Positions 7,371-15,551 are shown, numbered from the stretch's first letter. The stretch: DNA of 29,874 nt from Alphaproteobacteria bacterium (GCA_022822125.1 JAJECF010000053.1:1-29874); one strand, 5' to 3'. The notes: generated by a model from the sequence alone, not told the origin. Numbers and translations are program-made.

Positions 7371-7660
7371 CGCGCGTCCGGACCTATGTCCGGGGTGCCG
7401 ATGAAGAGGAACTGCCCGGTCCGGTCCGTGTTTGCAGGCGGGTTGCCGGCGAGGCTTTCCGCATCCGTGCCGACGCCATAGGGAACGGTCGCCTGGCTGC
7501 GGTCATACAGGTTGGCTTCGGACGTTGTGGACGGCGCTGGCGGCCCGGATGGTCCGTCTGTCATTTGAGAGCGGCCGGCGCTTCCGCCGCCTCCCCCGCA
7601 ACCGGAAAGCACAAGGCAACAGGCAATGAGCGCCGCTTGCAGGACGATGGGCGTCTTCAT
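7286..7660 (-). CDS. Candidate short lipoprotein, possibly a truncated gene
   Basis: A 124-residue reading frame that starts MKTPIVLQAALIACCLVLSG and continues with Cys21, a textbook lipobox (L-S-G-C) followed by a Gly-rich and then Ser/Pro-rich low-complexity linker. Such an N-terminus is common in outer-membrane or surface lipoproteins. After about residue 97 the frame runs antisense into the nitroreductase 3' end, where it becomes arginine/serine-rich, so the C-terminus is probably not native. I read this as the head of a larger lipoprotein whose body was lost, or as a small real one. No clear ribosome site precedes the ATG. No domain beyond the signal is recognised. Confidence 0.45.
   Translation of the reverse strand: MKTPIVLQAALIACCLVLSGCGGGGGSAGRSQMTDGPSGPPAPSTTSEANLYDRSQATVPYGVGTDAESLAGNPPANTDRTGQFLFIGTPDIGPDARHSSWKETQSDSGTRSVRRLFSTASSSS
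7378..7393. terminator. Short hairpin after the nitroreductase gene
   Basis: CCGGAC-CTAT-GTCCGG, a perfect 6-bp stem eight bases after the nitroreductase stop. No T-run follows, so it is at best a weak terminator or an mRNA 3' end stabiliser. Confidence 0.3.
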
Positions 7661-7986
7661 GATGGGTTCGCATCCGGGTCTCGCATGGATCACGGCGCGC
7701 TGGCACCGGGCGGATGGTTGCGATGTTACAAAGTGAATGGAGGGACACCAACCCGCCCAGGACCGAGGCAATGGCGGAAACAAGAACCAGGAATGGCTCA
7801 TGATACTCGGAATTAATTCTTTCAGCCCCTTGGCTCCGGAAAGTCCGTGGTAGAATGAGACGAGGAGGCGCGAAAGACAAGCGTCCACACAAGATTCGCG
7901 CGGAACAAGGCCTCGCTGCTTGGCTCGGGAACCGGCGGCGAGCACGAAACCAGACGGAACCCCCGGAGCCCTGCCCGGAACGGTGG
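7661..7986. other. Stretch without a supported gene
   Basis: I see no convincing gene here. Small frames on both strands lack motifs. A plus-strand frame beginning at 7855 runs through the 74-bp repeat to a TAA at 8053-8055 and encodes 66 residues, but only its last third is conserved with another place in the window. The stretch around 7812 is locally AT-rich (AATTAATTCTTTC) and could hold a promoter for the minus-strand lipoprotein frame. Confidence 0.4.
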
Positions 7987-8060
7987 CTCCATGCCTTAAC
8001 GGGTTATCGGATATGCGCCATGTGCATGCAAATCATGACAAAACATGACACTTAATGACA
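7987..8060 (+). repeat. 74-bp repeat, copy A (inverted partner at 19045-19118)
   Basis: This block aligns without gaps to the minus strand of 19045-19118, with 56 of 74 bases identical by my count. It contains the phased heptamers CATGACA..CATGACA..ATGACA at its end and a TGCATGCA palindrome. Read in one frame both copies encode similar peptides, LHALTGYRICAMCMQIMTKH here, ending HDT-stop. Differences include four synonymous third-base changes, which hints at coding or formerly coding sequence. Function unknown. Confidence 0.7.
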
Positions 8061-8104
8061 ACGGGCGGCCTCTGTGGCTGCGAACGGTGAATGCCGCGCA
8101 TCGC

Positions 8105-9022
8105 CTATAGCGCCGTCACCTCGTATCCCAGACGGGGGAAGTGAACATGGATGCGGCCGGTTTTCGGGTCTTCCCGGCGGAGGGAGAGTTCGGTCGGGGT
8201 GGAACGGACGATTTCGCCCTCCACGGGATCGAGCGCGAAATCCTCCGTCGCCACGCGGACGCGCAGGCCGGGCGGAAATTCTTCAGGTCCATCGCTCGAA
8301 GCCGGGGCCGCTGGCTCCGCTTCCAAGGCGATGGCGAGCGCCTCCGCCGCCGTCAGTTCCGAGCGCTGCCCGTGGCCGGTGACTTCGATCCGCGTCATCC
8401 AGCCCCGGATGCGGGGATAACCGGCGAGCATATGCGCAGCCTTGCCATCAAGGGCCTTCAGCCACCACAACCGCTGGTAGAGTGCGAAATCCGCCAGCCG
8501 GGGCGTGCGGGTCGCGAGGCCCGACCGCCCGTCGGCCAGCAGGTCCTCCACCCAGCCCAGCATGAAACAAAGCTGGCTTTCCTGGTGGGGGAGGCCGGCC
8601 GCGATTTGCTCTATGTCCGGCGGAGCATGGCCGCGCATGGCGGAACGGTCGCGGAAGAAGCCCTCCGACAACGCTTCGCGATTCATGCCGGTGACATAGC
8701 GCGCCGTTGGCCACATCAGCACGCGCTCCGCCCAGGTCGCCAGTATGGCGTCGAAGCCGTGCCCGTCTTTCGGCAGCAGCGGCGGATCGGGGACGCGCCG
8801 GTCCAACTCCATCGCAATGCGGAGCGTGTCGCAATAGATGTCCGCGCCGATCTGCAGCACGGGCGTGCGGCGGAACCCGCCAGTCAGCGGCGTCAGGTCG
8901 GGCTTCGGCAGCACCGTCGGCTGGATGACGGAGCGCCATGCCAGCCCTTTCAGCCCGAAAGCGAGGCGGATTTTCTCCGCATAGGGGGAAATGTCGTAAT
9001 GGTGCAGAATGAGGTCGGCCAT
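8105..9022 (-). CDS. Glutathione S-transferase family protein with C-terminal extension
   Basis: A 305-residue protein. Residues 1-80 are the thioredoxin-fold GST N-domain: LILHHYDISPYAEKIRLAFG with Ser12 in the glutathione-activating position, then GGFRRTPVLQIGADIYCDTLRIA, the Pro-Val strand and Asp/Thr glutathione-binding turn. The helical C-domain follows (about 90-225). Residues from about 240 to 305 form an extra beta-rich tail with PPGLRVRVATEDFALDPVEGE and HVHFPRLGYEV, longer than standard GSTs of about 200-230. I chose the ATG at 9022, which starts directly before the first GST strand; an in-frame TTG at 9082 adds a hydrophobic leader but has no ribosome site. It diverges from the amidase module by 85 bp. 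Substrate unknown. Confidence 0.85.
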   Translation of the reverse strand: MADLILHHYDISPYAEKIRLAFGLKGLAWRSVIQPTVLPKPDLTPLTGGFRRTPVLQIGADIYCDTLRIAMELDRRVPDPPLLPKDGHGFDAILATWAERVLMWPTARYVTGMNREALSEGFFRDRSAMRGHAPPDIEQIAAGLPHQESQLCFMLGWVEDLLADGRSGLATRTPRLADFALYQRLWWLKALDGKAAHMLAGYPRIRGWMTRIEVTGHGQRSELTAAEALAIALEAEPAAPASSDGPEEFPPGLRVRVATEDFALDPVEGEIVRSTPTELSLRREDPKTGRIHVHFPRLGYEVTAL

Positions 9023-9107
9023 ATCCGCAAGCCCGGCGCTGTCGAGACATGCAAGGAATAGCGCCGGGATCGCAAAGCGCAACGTGACGAAAGAGGGGCC
9101 TTACGGC

Positions 9108-9299
9108 ATGAGCGAAAGAGAACGAGACGAACCCTTCCCCGGCTATCGCTACGACCCGGCGGCGAGCGCCCGGTCGGACCGCGCCCAGGCGGCGACCCGC
9201 CGCGCGATTCTCGACCATGGCGACGGGTCGCTCTTCGACACCGAGCCGCAGCATATCGACACCGCCATCGCGCGCCTTGCTCCGGAGGCGGGCGCATGA
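9108..9299 (+). CDS. Small unknown protein coupled to the amidase
   Basis: A 63-residue, charged protein (MSERERDEPFPGYRYDPAAS at the start) with no recognised domain, signal or membrane segment. A good GAAAGAGGGG ribosome site lies upstream of the ATG. Its stop overlaps the ATG of the amidase gene as ATGA, so the two are translationally coupled. Small partners are known for some amidase-signature enzymes (GatC for GatA, AtzG for AtzE), and position suggests a similar helper role, but I see no clear sequence likeness to those families. Confidence 0.65.
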   Translation: MSERERDEPFPGYRYDPAASARSDRAQAATRRAILDHGDGSLFDTEPQHIDTAIARLAPEAGA

Positions 9300-10705
9300 G
9301 CCTGACCGACCTCACTCTCGCCCAGGCGGCGGCCGGAGTCGCGGCGGGCGAATTCACGGCGATGGAGCTGACGGAAGCGGCGCTTGCGCGGATTGAGGCC
9401 GTGAATCCCGCGTTGAATGCTTTCGTCCGTGTTGAGGAGGAAACAGCCCGCAAAGGCGCTGCGGAGGTGGATGCGCTGCGCGCCGCCGGGGGGCCGCTCG
9501 GACCGCTCGCCGGCGTGCCGCTCGCGCACAAGGACATGTATTACCGCGCAGGGGGCCTCACGACCTGCGGCAGCAAGATCCGCCGGGAGTTCCGCCCCGA
9601 AGCGACCTCGACGGCGCTCAAGCGGCTTGCCAATGCCGGCGCCACTTATCTGGGCGGCCTCAACATGGCCGAGTTCGCCATGGGGCCGACCGGCCATAAC
9701 GAGCATTTCGGCCCCTGCCGCAACCCCTGGGATACGGACCGGATTACCGGCGGCTCGTCCTCCGGCTCCGGATCGGCGACAGCGGCGCGGCTCTGCTACG
9801 GCGCGCTCGGCTCCGACACGGGCGGGTCGATCCGCCTTCCCGCCGGCATCTGCAATCTCGCCGGCATGAAGCCGACCCAGACGAGGGTCAGCCGGTTCGG
9901 CGTCATGGGCCTGTCCTTCTCCCTCGACAATGTAGGCCCGCTCACGCGGACCGTGCTCGACAACGCGCTGATGCTGGCGGCGATCGCCGGCCACGACCCG
10001 CTGGACCCGACCTCCGCGCATATGCCCGTTTCGGACTACGTCGCGGCTGCAAGCGCGCCGAGGGCATCGGGCGTGCGCGTCGGCGTTGCGCGGGGCTTCT
10101 TTGAGGAGGATGCGGACGAACCGGCGCTTGCGGCCCGCGACGGCGCGCTCGCCGCGCTCGTTGCGGCGGGCGCGCAGCCGGTCGAGGTCGATGTCGGAGA
10201 CATGGCGCGCATCAACGCGCTGTCGGCGCCGCTCACCGCCTGCGAAGCGGCGACGCTGCACGCCCATTGGCTGAGGGAACGGCGCGACGACTACGGCGCC
10301 CAGATGCGCGCGCGCTGCGAAATGGGCTTCCGTTTCAGCGCGGTCGATTACCTGTCGGCCCAGCAGCTCCGCCCCCGGATCGTCGCCGAGTTCGCGGAGC
10401 GCGTGTTTTCCCGGTGCGACGTGCTGCTGGCGCCCACCTTCAATGTCGCCACGCCGACCATCGAGGAGACCGATGTCGGGGCCTCCCAGGGGTTCGAAGC
10501 CGTAATCTCCCGCATTTCGCGCTGCACGCGCCCCTTCAACTACCTCACGCTTCCGGGCCTGGCGCTGCCGACGCCGGAGGCGGTGCTCGGCATGCCCGGC
10601 TCGATCCAGCTTGTCGGCCGTCCCTTCGGCGAAGCGGCGCTCTACAGCCTGGGCGCGGCCTATGAGGCGGAGACGGGCTTCTCCGACCGGGCGCCGAGCC
10701 TTTAG
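9296..10705 (+). CDS. Amidase signature family hydrolase (GatA/AtzF-like)
   Basis: A 469-residue amidase-signature enzyme that would hydrolyse an amide or, less likely, act in tRNA amidation. The Ser-cisSer-Lys triad is present: Lys79 in LAHKDMYY, the GGSSSGSGSATAA loop around 152-160, and the nucleophile Ser178 in SDTGGSIRLPAG. TGHNEHFGPCRNPWDTDRI is also typical. Length fits GatA-like and amidohydrolase subfamilies. No gatB or gatC is nearby, so a free-standing amidase is more likely than a glutamyl-tRNA amidotransferase subunit. It is coupled by ATGA to the small protein upstream and followed by ppk2 after 80 bp. Substrate unknown. Confidence 0.92.
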   Translation: MSLTDLTLAQAAAGVAAGEFTAMELTEAALARIEAVNPALNAFVRVEEETARKGAAEVDALRAAGGPLGPLAGVPLAHKDMYYRAGGLTTCGSKIRREFRPEATSTALKRLANAGATYLGGLNMAEFAMGPTGHNEHFGPCRNPWDTDRITGGSSSGSGSATAARLCYGALGSDTGGSIRLPAGICNLAGMKPTQTRVSRFGVMGLSFSLDNVGPLTRTVLDNALMLAAIAGHDPLDPTSAHMPVSDYVAAASAPRASGVRVGVARGFFEEDADEPALAARDGALAALVAAGAQPVEVDVGDMARINALSAPLTACEAATLHAHWLRERRDDYGAQMRARCEMGFRFSAVDYLSAQQLRPRIVAEFAERVFSRCDVLLAPTFNVATPTIEETDVGASQGFEAVISRISRCTRPFNYLTLPGLALPTPEAVLGMPGSIQLVGRPFGEAALYSLGAAYEAETGFSDRAPSL

Positions 10706-10785
10706 CCGGCCTGAGAAAAACGGAAGCTGCTTCAGTATGTTACCATTACCGGATGGATGATGTCCGCGTTTCGGGGAGACAGGCG

Positions 10786-11661
10786 ATGCAGGAGGGAACG
10801 ACGCGGCGGAACGGCGCGGCCGGCGACGACGGGACAACGGAGGAGGTTGCGGTCAGGGTCTTCCGGGAAGGTATTTATCCCTATGAAGATCGCCTGAGAC
10901 GCGCGGAATACGAACAGCTCAAGGCTGCGCTCCAGGTCGAATTACTCAAGGCGCAGCACTGGGTCAGGGAGTCCGGCGAGAAAGTCGTGGTGCTGTTCGA
11001 GGGGCGCGACGCGGCCGGCAAGGGCGGCACGATCAAGCGCTTCATGGAGCATCTGAACCCGCGCGGCGCGCGGGTCGTGGCGCTGGAGAAGCCGAGCGAG
11101 CGCGAGCGCGGACAGTGGTTTTTCCAGCGTTATATCCAGCATCTGCCGGCTGCCGGCGACATCGTGCTGTTCGACCGGTCCTGGTACAACCGCGCCGGCG
11201 TCGAGCGGGTGATGGGGTTCTGCTCCGGCTTGGAATATCTGGAATTCATGCGCCAGTGCCCGGAGCTGGAGCGGATGCTGGTGCGGAGCGGCATAAGGCT
11301 GTTCAAATACTGGTTCTCAGTGTCTCAGGACGAACAGGCGACCCGCTTCGACAGCCGGCTGACCGACCCGCTGAAGCAGTGGAAGATTTCGCCGATCGAC
11401 CTCGCCTCGCTGGACAAGTGGGAGGCCTATACCGAGGCCAAGGAAGCGATGTTCTTCTATACCGATACGGCCGATGCGCCCTGGACGGTCGTCAAGTCGG
11501 ACGACAAGAAGCGCGCGCGCCTCGCCTGCATGCAGCATTTCCTCTCCCACCTTCCCTATCCGGACCGGGACCCGGACGTGGTCAGCGGCCCGGACCCGCT
11601 GATCCTCGGCCCGGCCGAGCGCGTGGTGGACCGCAGCGAGCCGATGGGACCGGGCGTCTGA
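10786..11661 (+). CDS. ppk2: Polyphosphate kinase 2
   Basis: PPK2 transfers phosphate between polyphosphate and nucleoside di/monophosphates, mostly making GTP or ATP from polyphosphate; it is cytosolic. The 291-residue chain carries Walker A GRDAAGKGGTIKRF (about 73-85), the EKPSERERGQWFFQRY lid region, Walker B VLFDRSWYNRAGVERVMGF (about 127-145), and WKISPIDLASLDKWEAYTEA near the end, all PPK2 hallmarks. I prefer the ATG at 10786, seven bases after GGGGAG, over the in-frame ATG at 10753. It resembles single-domain class I enzymes. It is followed on the same strand by recX at 28 bp, a neighbour with no obvious functional tie. Confidence 0.95.
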   Translation: MQEGTTRRNGAAGDDGTTEEVAVRVFREGIYPYEDRLRRAEYEQLKAALQVELLKAQHWVRESGEKVVVLFEGRDAAGKGGTIKRFMEHLNPRGARVVALEKPSERERGQWFFQRYIQHLPAAGDIVLFDRSWYNRAGVERVMGFCSGLEYLEFMRQCPELERMLVRSGIRLFKYWFSVSQDEQATRFDSRLTDPLKQWKISPIDLASLDKWEAYTEAKEAMFFYTDTADAPWTVVKSDDKKRARLACMQHFLSHLPYPDRDPDVVSGPDPLILGPAERVVDRSEPMGPGV

Positions 11662-11689
11662 GAAGGAAGGCACGGCCGTTGGCTGACCC

Positions 11690-12229
11690 GTGAGCCGCCG
11701 GAAGCCGGGGATCTGGGACCGGGCGCGGCTGAGGCGGGCGGCGCTTGCCTATCTCGCGCGCTATGCCGCGCCGGCGGCGCATGTCCGGCGCATATTGAGG
11801 CGCAGGCTGGAGCGGGGCGCGGCGCGCGGGGCGGAGATTCGCGCCGGCGAGGAGGATATCGACGCCGTGCTGGCCGATCTGGCGCGCATGGGGCTGATCG
11901 ACGACCGCGCCTGGGCCGAAGCGCAGGCGCGCACGCTTCGCCGGCGCGGCGCCTCCGCGCGCGGTGTTGCGGCGCGGCTTTCTTCCAGGGGCGTGCCGCG
12001 AGCGGAGATCGAGCGGATTCTTGCCGGGGACGGTGAGACGGCCGATGAGACAGCCGCCTGGGCGCTGGCGCGGCGTCGGCGCCTCGGGCCGTGGCGCGAT
12101 CCGGCCGGGCGCGCGGCGCGGCGGGAGAAGGACCTTGCCGCCATGGCGCGGGCCGGGTTCGGACTGGAGCTGGCCCGGCGGGTCGTCGATGCGGACGGCC
12201 CGTCGGAGACCGGCGCGGCGGATCAGTAG
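11690..12229 (+). CDS. recX: Regulatory protein RecX
   Basis: RecX binds RecA filaments and modulates recombination and the SOS response. The 179-residue product is very Arg/Ala-rich and made of RecX-like helical repeats: LRRAALAYLARYAAPAAHVRRIL, then VLADLARMGLIDDRAWAEAQAR, the RRRGASARGVAARLSSRGVPRAEIERIL module and the terminal FGLELARRVVDAD. The start is GTG at 11690 with a poor ribosome site. recA is not in the window. The 3' end overlaps the convergent dioxygenase gene by 7 bp. Confidence 0.85.
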   Translation: MSRRKPGIWDRARLRRAALAYLARYAAPAAHVRRILRRRLERGAARGAEIRAGEEDIDAVLADLARMGLIDDRAWAEAQARTLRRRGASARGVAARLSSRGVPRAEIERILAGDGETADETAAWALARRRRLGPWRDPAGRAARREKDLAAMARAGFGLELARRVVDADGPSETGAADQ

Positions 12230-13095
12230 GGCACCGTGCCCTTCACGACCGTGCGGTGCAGCACGCGCCGCTCGCTCTCCATGTCGAAATTGGCGACGGC
12301 GCGGTGCAGCAGGCAGCGATTGTCCCAGAGCACGAGGTCGCCCTTCTGCCATTTGTGCGTGTAGATGAAGTCCGCTTTCGTCGCGCGGCGCAGCAGCCGG
12401 TTCAGGAAGGCATGGCCCTCTTCCTTCGGCTGCCCCTCGATGTGGCTCGTGTGGATGCCGAGATAGAGCGCCTTGCGCCCGGTAACCGGATGGGAGCGCA
12501 CGACCGGGTGCCTGACGGGCGGGCGCTCGCGCTTCTGGATGTCGGTCGCCGGCGACTGTTTGGTGTTGCGCCGGTTGGCCTCCCAGCTGTGGATGGCGCA
12601 GAGGTCCGAGACTTCCTCCTGCGTTTTCCGGTCCAGCGAGTCCCAGGCCATGTGCATGTTGGCGAACTGGGTATCTCCGCCCTCCGAGGGCGTTTCGACG
12701 GCATGCAGCATGGTCAGCAGCGAGGGCACAGCGTGGTAGGACTTGTCCGTGTGCCAGAAATAGTTGCCGCCCGAGATGCGGACCGGGTTGCCGTCTTCGT
12801 CGAGATTGTGGATGACATGCAGCAGCGGGTATTTCTCGCCGTTCGGCAGCCGCCCGACATGCTCCTCGATCTCGCCGAAGCGCCGGGTGAAGGCGAGTTG
12901 CGCCTCCCCGGAGAGCTTCTGGTCGCGGAACACCAGGATGTGATGCTCCAGGAAGGCGTCCATGATCGCGTCGAACACCGCGTCGCCGAACGGCGCCGCC
13001 AGGTCGATACCGCGGATTTCGACGCCGCCCACCGGCGACAGCGGCTTCATGGCGAAGGGCGGCAGAGGGGCGATCTCGCGGGCGGGCGCGGCCAT
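12223..13095 (-). CDS. TauD/TfdA-family Fe(II)/2-oxoglutarate dioxygenase (copy 2)
   Basis: A 290-residue dioxygenase. The iron triad is complete: His115 and Asp117 in FWHTDKSYH, distal His264 in LLHRAVANF, followed by the Arg-rich SERRVLHRTVVKG strand for 2-oxoglutarate binding. VEIRGIDLAAP and ILVFRDQKLSG are conserved N-terminal blocks, and GDTQFANMHMAWDSL is typical of the group. A GCAGGAG site precedes the ATG. It diverges from an LLM oxidoreductase gene across 117 bp and converges with recX. It is clearly a paralogue of the genes at 4948-5793 and 20511-21398 but not a close duplicate. Substrate unknown. Confidence 0.92.
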   Translation of the reverse strand: MAAPAREIAPLPPFAMKPLSPVGGVEIRGIDLAAPFGDAVFDAIMDAFLEHHILVFRDQKLSGEAQLAFTRRFGEIEEHVGRLPNGEKYPLLHVIHNLDEDGNPVRISGGNYFWHTDKSYHAVPSLLTMLHAVETPSEGGDTQFANMHMAWDSLDRKTQEEVSDLCAIHSWEANRRNTKQSPATDIQKRERPPVRHPVVRSHPVTGRKALYLGIHTSHIEGQPKEEGHAFLNRLLRRATKADFIYTHKWQKGDLVLWDNRCLLHRAVANFDMESERRVLHRTVVKGTVPY

Positions 13096-13212
13096 GGCGT
13101 CGGACTCCTGCTTCTTTCGACTCGCGGGCCAGCCTAGCGCGGATGTCTCGCCATTGCCACGACCGAGGCGCTATGCTGGGGCGCGCAAGCCCGCCCGGAA
13201 GGAACGACCCGC

Positions 13213-14520
13213 ATGAAATTCGGACTGCTTTACGAACACCAGCTCCCGCGAAGCTGGAAAGAGAAGTCGGACTACGACCTGCTGCACGAGGCCCTGGAGC
13301 AGGTGGAGCTCGCCGACCGGCTGGGCTTCGACTATGTGTGGGAGAACGAGCACCACTTCCTGGAGGAGTATTCGCACTCCTCCGCGCCGGAAGTGTTCCT
13401 GGCGGCCTGCGCGCGCAACACCAAGCGGATCCGCCTCGGCCACGCGGTGGTGCTGTCTCCACCACCCTACAACCATCCCGCACGCGTCGCCGAGCGCATC
13501 GCCACGCTCGACCTCATCAGCGACGGCCGGGTGGACTGGGGCACGGGCGAAAGCGCCTCGCGCATGGAGATGGAAGGCTTCGGCGTGCCGATGGACGACA
13601 AGAAGGCGATGTGGTTCGAGGCGACCGAGCAGTCCGCCAATATGATGACCATGGAGCCCTATCCGGGCTTCGAGGGGCAGTTCTTCTCCATGCCCTGCCG
13701 CAATGTGCTGCCGAAGCCCTACCAGCAACCGCATCCGCCGCTCTGGGTGGCCTGCTCGCGCATGGAGACGATCCACGCCGCGGCGCGGGCCGGCATCGGC
13801 GCGCTCACCTTCGCCTTCGTCAATCCCGATGTGGCGCGCCAGTGGGTGGAGGAATATTACGCCATCATCAAGTCCGAGGAATGCGTCCCCATCGGCCATG
13901 CGGTCAATGCGAACATCGCCATGTGTACCGGCTTCTCGGTCCATCACGACGCGGAAGAGGCCAAGCGGCGGGGCGCGGACGGCTTCCGCTATTTCGGCTA
14001 TTCGCTCGGCCATTACTATGTCTTCGGCGAGCACAAACCGGGCGTGACCGGGGTCTGGGAGCGTTTCGAGGAAGCGCGCGAGCATATGGACGATGTCGGC
14101 AAGGGCAGCGGCATCGGCACGCCGGAGGAGGTGCGCGAGCATCTGCAGGAGTTCGCGGACGCGGGCGTGGACCAGGTGATCTTCATCCAGCAGGGCGGCA
14201 AGAACGAGCACCGCCATATCTGCGAGGCGATGGAGTTGTTCTCGGCCGAGGTCATGCCGCATTTCAAGGCGGGCGAGGACGAGCGCGAGGCCCGGAAGGC
14301 CGAGGAGCTTGCGCCCTATATCGAGGCGGCGCTCGCGCGCAAGCCGCGCATGGAGCCGGTCGCCGGGGCCGACATCCCGTCGGTCGGCGCCTTCGGGCGC
14401 AATATCGTGCAGACCGACCAGGACCCGGACGCGCGCTCCACCCACCACGCCGCCGCGGACATCACCGTGCCCGCCAGCGACCCGATGGAAAGGGAGACGG
14501 CGGCGGCCGGAGACGACTGA
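13213..14520 (+). CDS. LLM-class flavin-dependent oxidoreductase (luciferase-like)
   Basis: A 435-residue luciferase-like flavoenzyme, longer than the first copy because of a roughly 60-residue C-terminal tail after the TIM barrel. Seen: MKFGLLYEHQLPRSW, ADRLGFDYVWENEHHFLEEYS (the conserved Glu-His-His of the family), RIRLGHAVVLSPPPYNHPARVAER, the LDLISDGRVDWGTGESASRMEMEGFG signature region, and QPHPPLWVACSRMETIHAA. The pattern is that of flavin-dependent monooxygenase subunits using reduced FMN. GGAAGGAACGACCCGC precedes the ATG. It diverges from dioxygenase copy 2 and its stop overlaps the start of a small membrane protein. Substrate unknown. Confidence 0.92.
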   Translation: MKFGLLYEHQLPRSWKEKSDYDLLHEALEQVELADRLGFDYVWENEHHFLEEYSHSSAPEVFLAACARNTKRIRLGHAVVLSPPPYNHPARVAERIATLDLISDGRVDWGTGESASRMEMEGFGVPMDDKKAMWFEATEQSANMMTMEPYPGFEGQFFSMPCRNVLPKPYQQPHPPLWVACSRMETIHAAARAGIGALTFAFVNPDVARQWVEEYYAIIKSEECVPIGHAVNANIAMCTGFSVHHDAEEAKRRGADGFRYFGYSLGHYYVFGEHKPGVTGVWERFEEAREHMDDVGKGSGIGTPEEVREHLQEFADAGVDQVIFIQQGGKNEHRHICEAMELFSAEVMPHFKAGEDEREARKAEELAPYIEAALARKPRMEPVAGADIPSVGAFGRNIVQTDQDPDARSTHHAAADITVPASDPMERETAAAGDD

Positions 14521-14876
14521 TGCCGGGAGGCGACCTGCTGCCCGCAGGCGGCGGCGCAAGGGAAGGCGGCAGCGCCAGGATCGTCTATTTCCTCTATCTC
14601 GGCGCCGTCGTTATCGGGCTGCTGGCGCTGATCGGCGTCATCATCGCCTATGTGAGCCGGAACGACGGCTGGACGAACGAGCACTACCGGTTCCAGATCA
14701 GGACTTTCTGGATCGGCTTGCTCTATGCGGCCGTCGGCGCCGTCTCGACGGTGTTCCTGGTCGGCTGGCTGATGCTGCTGGCCACGCTCGTCTGGTGGAT
14801 CGCCCGCTGCGTCAAGGGCCTCCAGCGCCTGTCCCGGTCGGAGCCCTATCCGAATGCCACGACCTGGCTGTGGTGA
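14520..14876 (+). CDS. Small DUF4870-like membrane protein
   Basis: A 118-residue protein with two or three membrane segments: IVYFLYLGAVVIGLLALIG.. (about 21-45) and FWIGLLYAAVGAVSTVFLVG.. (about 63-92). Between them lies SRNDGWTNEHYRFQIRTFWIG, and the end carries ARCVKGLQRLSRSEPYPNATTWLW; both are typical of DUF4870-like inner membrane proteins of Proteobacteria. The ATG overlaps the LLM gene stop as TGATG. A Gly-rich 20-residue head precedes the first helix. Function not known. Confidence 0.82.
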   Translation: MPGGDLLPAGGGAREGGSARIVYFLYLGAVVIGLLALIGVIIAYVSRNDGWTNEHYRFQIRTFWIGLLYAAVGAVSTVFLVGWLMLLATLVWWIARCVKGLQRLSRSEPYPNATTWLW

Positions 14877-14894
14877 CACACGCGCCGACTTCGC

Positions 14895-15212
14895 TCAAGC
14901 TGCGCCAGCCTGCTGCGCGTCCATATAGCTGCGGAGCACCGCGTTCATTCTGGTCTGGTATCCACGCCCCTGCGATCTGAAGAAGGCCAGCACGTCGTTA
15001 TCCACGCGAATTGACACGAGCGTCTTTCGCGGCGGAACGACCAGTTTGGCCTTCGACCAGTCGATGGCGGAGGGATCGCCTTCTTCAGGGTCGATGTCCG
15101 ACTCCAGGCCTTCCGCCTGTTCGCGGCGAAGGCGTTCCCAGTCCGTCCTGCTGTCCTTCTGAAGGAGCCGCGCCTCCTCAAGCGAGACTCTGGTAATACG
15201 CTCTTTGTTCAT
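14895..15212 (-). CDS. brnA: BrnA antitoxin
   Basis: BrnA neutralises the BrnT ribonuclease toxin and represses the operon. The 105-residue protein shows the family pattern: a charged N-terminal half with AIDWSKAKLVVPPRKT, then the ribbon-helix-helix-like C-terminal domain LVSIRVDNDVLAFFRSQGRG followed by YQTRMNAVLRSYMDAQ. It starts within the end of brnT (35-bp overlap), the usual brnT-brnA order. Transcription would start from the promoter at 15522-15551, which contains a small palindrome that could be its operator. Confidence 0.9.
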   Translation of the reverse strand: MNKERITRVSLEEARLLQKDSRTDWERLRREQAEGLESDIDPEEGDPSAIDWSKAKLVVPPRKTLVSIRVDNDVLAFFRSQGRGYQTRMNAVLRSYMDAQQAGAA

Positions 15213-15480
15213 TCTTCCGGGCCCTTCTTGCAGTGATGATCCGATAGGCATCGCCCCGGGCGGTGTAGATGACGGCGAACGCCACTCCGTTGACGATACC
15301 AACAGCGATCCAGCGCGCCTCACCCTCGCGGGACGATACGGCCCGCAGGAATGGCGCATCGAATATCTCGATGGCGTCGCGGAAATCGATGTGATGTTTC
15401 CTGATTGTCGCATCGCGCTTGTTTTCGTCCCATTCGAAGCGTGGCATGGACGCGAGTTCGACTCTCTCGAAGTCAGGCAT
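15178..15480 (-). CDS. brnT: BrnT ribonuclease toxin
   Basis: BrnT is a RelE-like ribonuclease toxin. The protein has the family opening FEWDENKRDATIRKHHIDFRDAIEIFD and the RE-G-EARWIAVGIVNGVAFAVIYTARGD and RIITARRARKNEQRAYY blocks, with the conserved basic residues thought to be catalytic. Two starts are possible: 15480 (100 residues, used here) and 15447 (89 residues, MPRFEWDENK), the latter closer to the usual family length of about 90. It overlaps brnA by 35 bp. Locally lower GC content than the neighbours suggests an acquired pair. Confidence 0.9.
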   Translation of the reverse strand: MPDFERVELASMPRFEWDENKRDATIRKHHIDFRDAIEIFDAPFLRAVSSREGEARWIAVGIVNGVAFAVIYTARGDAYRIITARRARKNEQRAYYQSLA

Positions 15481-15521
15481 GGTGCGCGCCGCGCTTGTCG
15501 AGCAGATAGAATGTAGTAATA

Positions 15522-15551
15522 ATCATATATACAAGAGCCTTGACTTGTCAA
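15522..15551 (-). promoter_or_regulatory. Sigma-70-type promoter of brnT-brnA with overlapping palindrome
   Basis: On the minus strand a perfect -35 TTGACA (15546-15551) is followed by 18 bases and TATGAT (15522-15527); TATATG at 16 bases spacing is an alternative -10. The -35 lies inside the palindrome TTGACAAGTCAA (15540-15551), a plausible BrnA operator. This AT-rich island stands out against the GC-rich surroundings. Confidence 0.65.

Noticed and set aside
9296..10705. gatA of the tRNA amidotransferase
   Set aside because: No gatB or gatC beside it and the small upstream protein does not look like GatC; a general amidase is the safer name.
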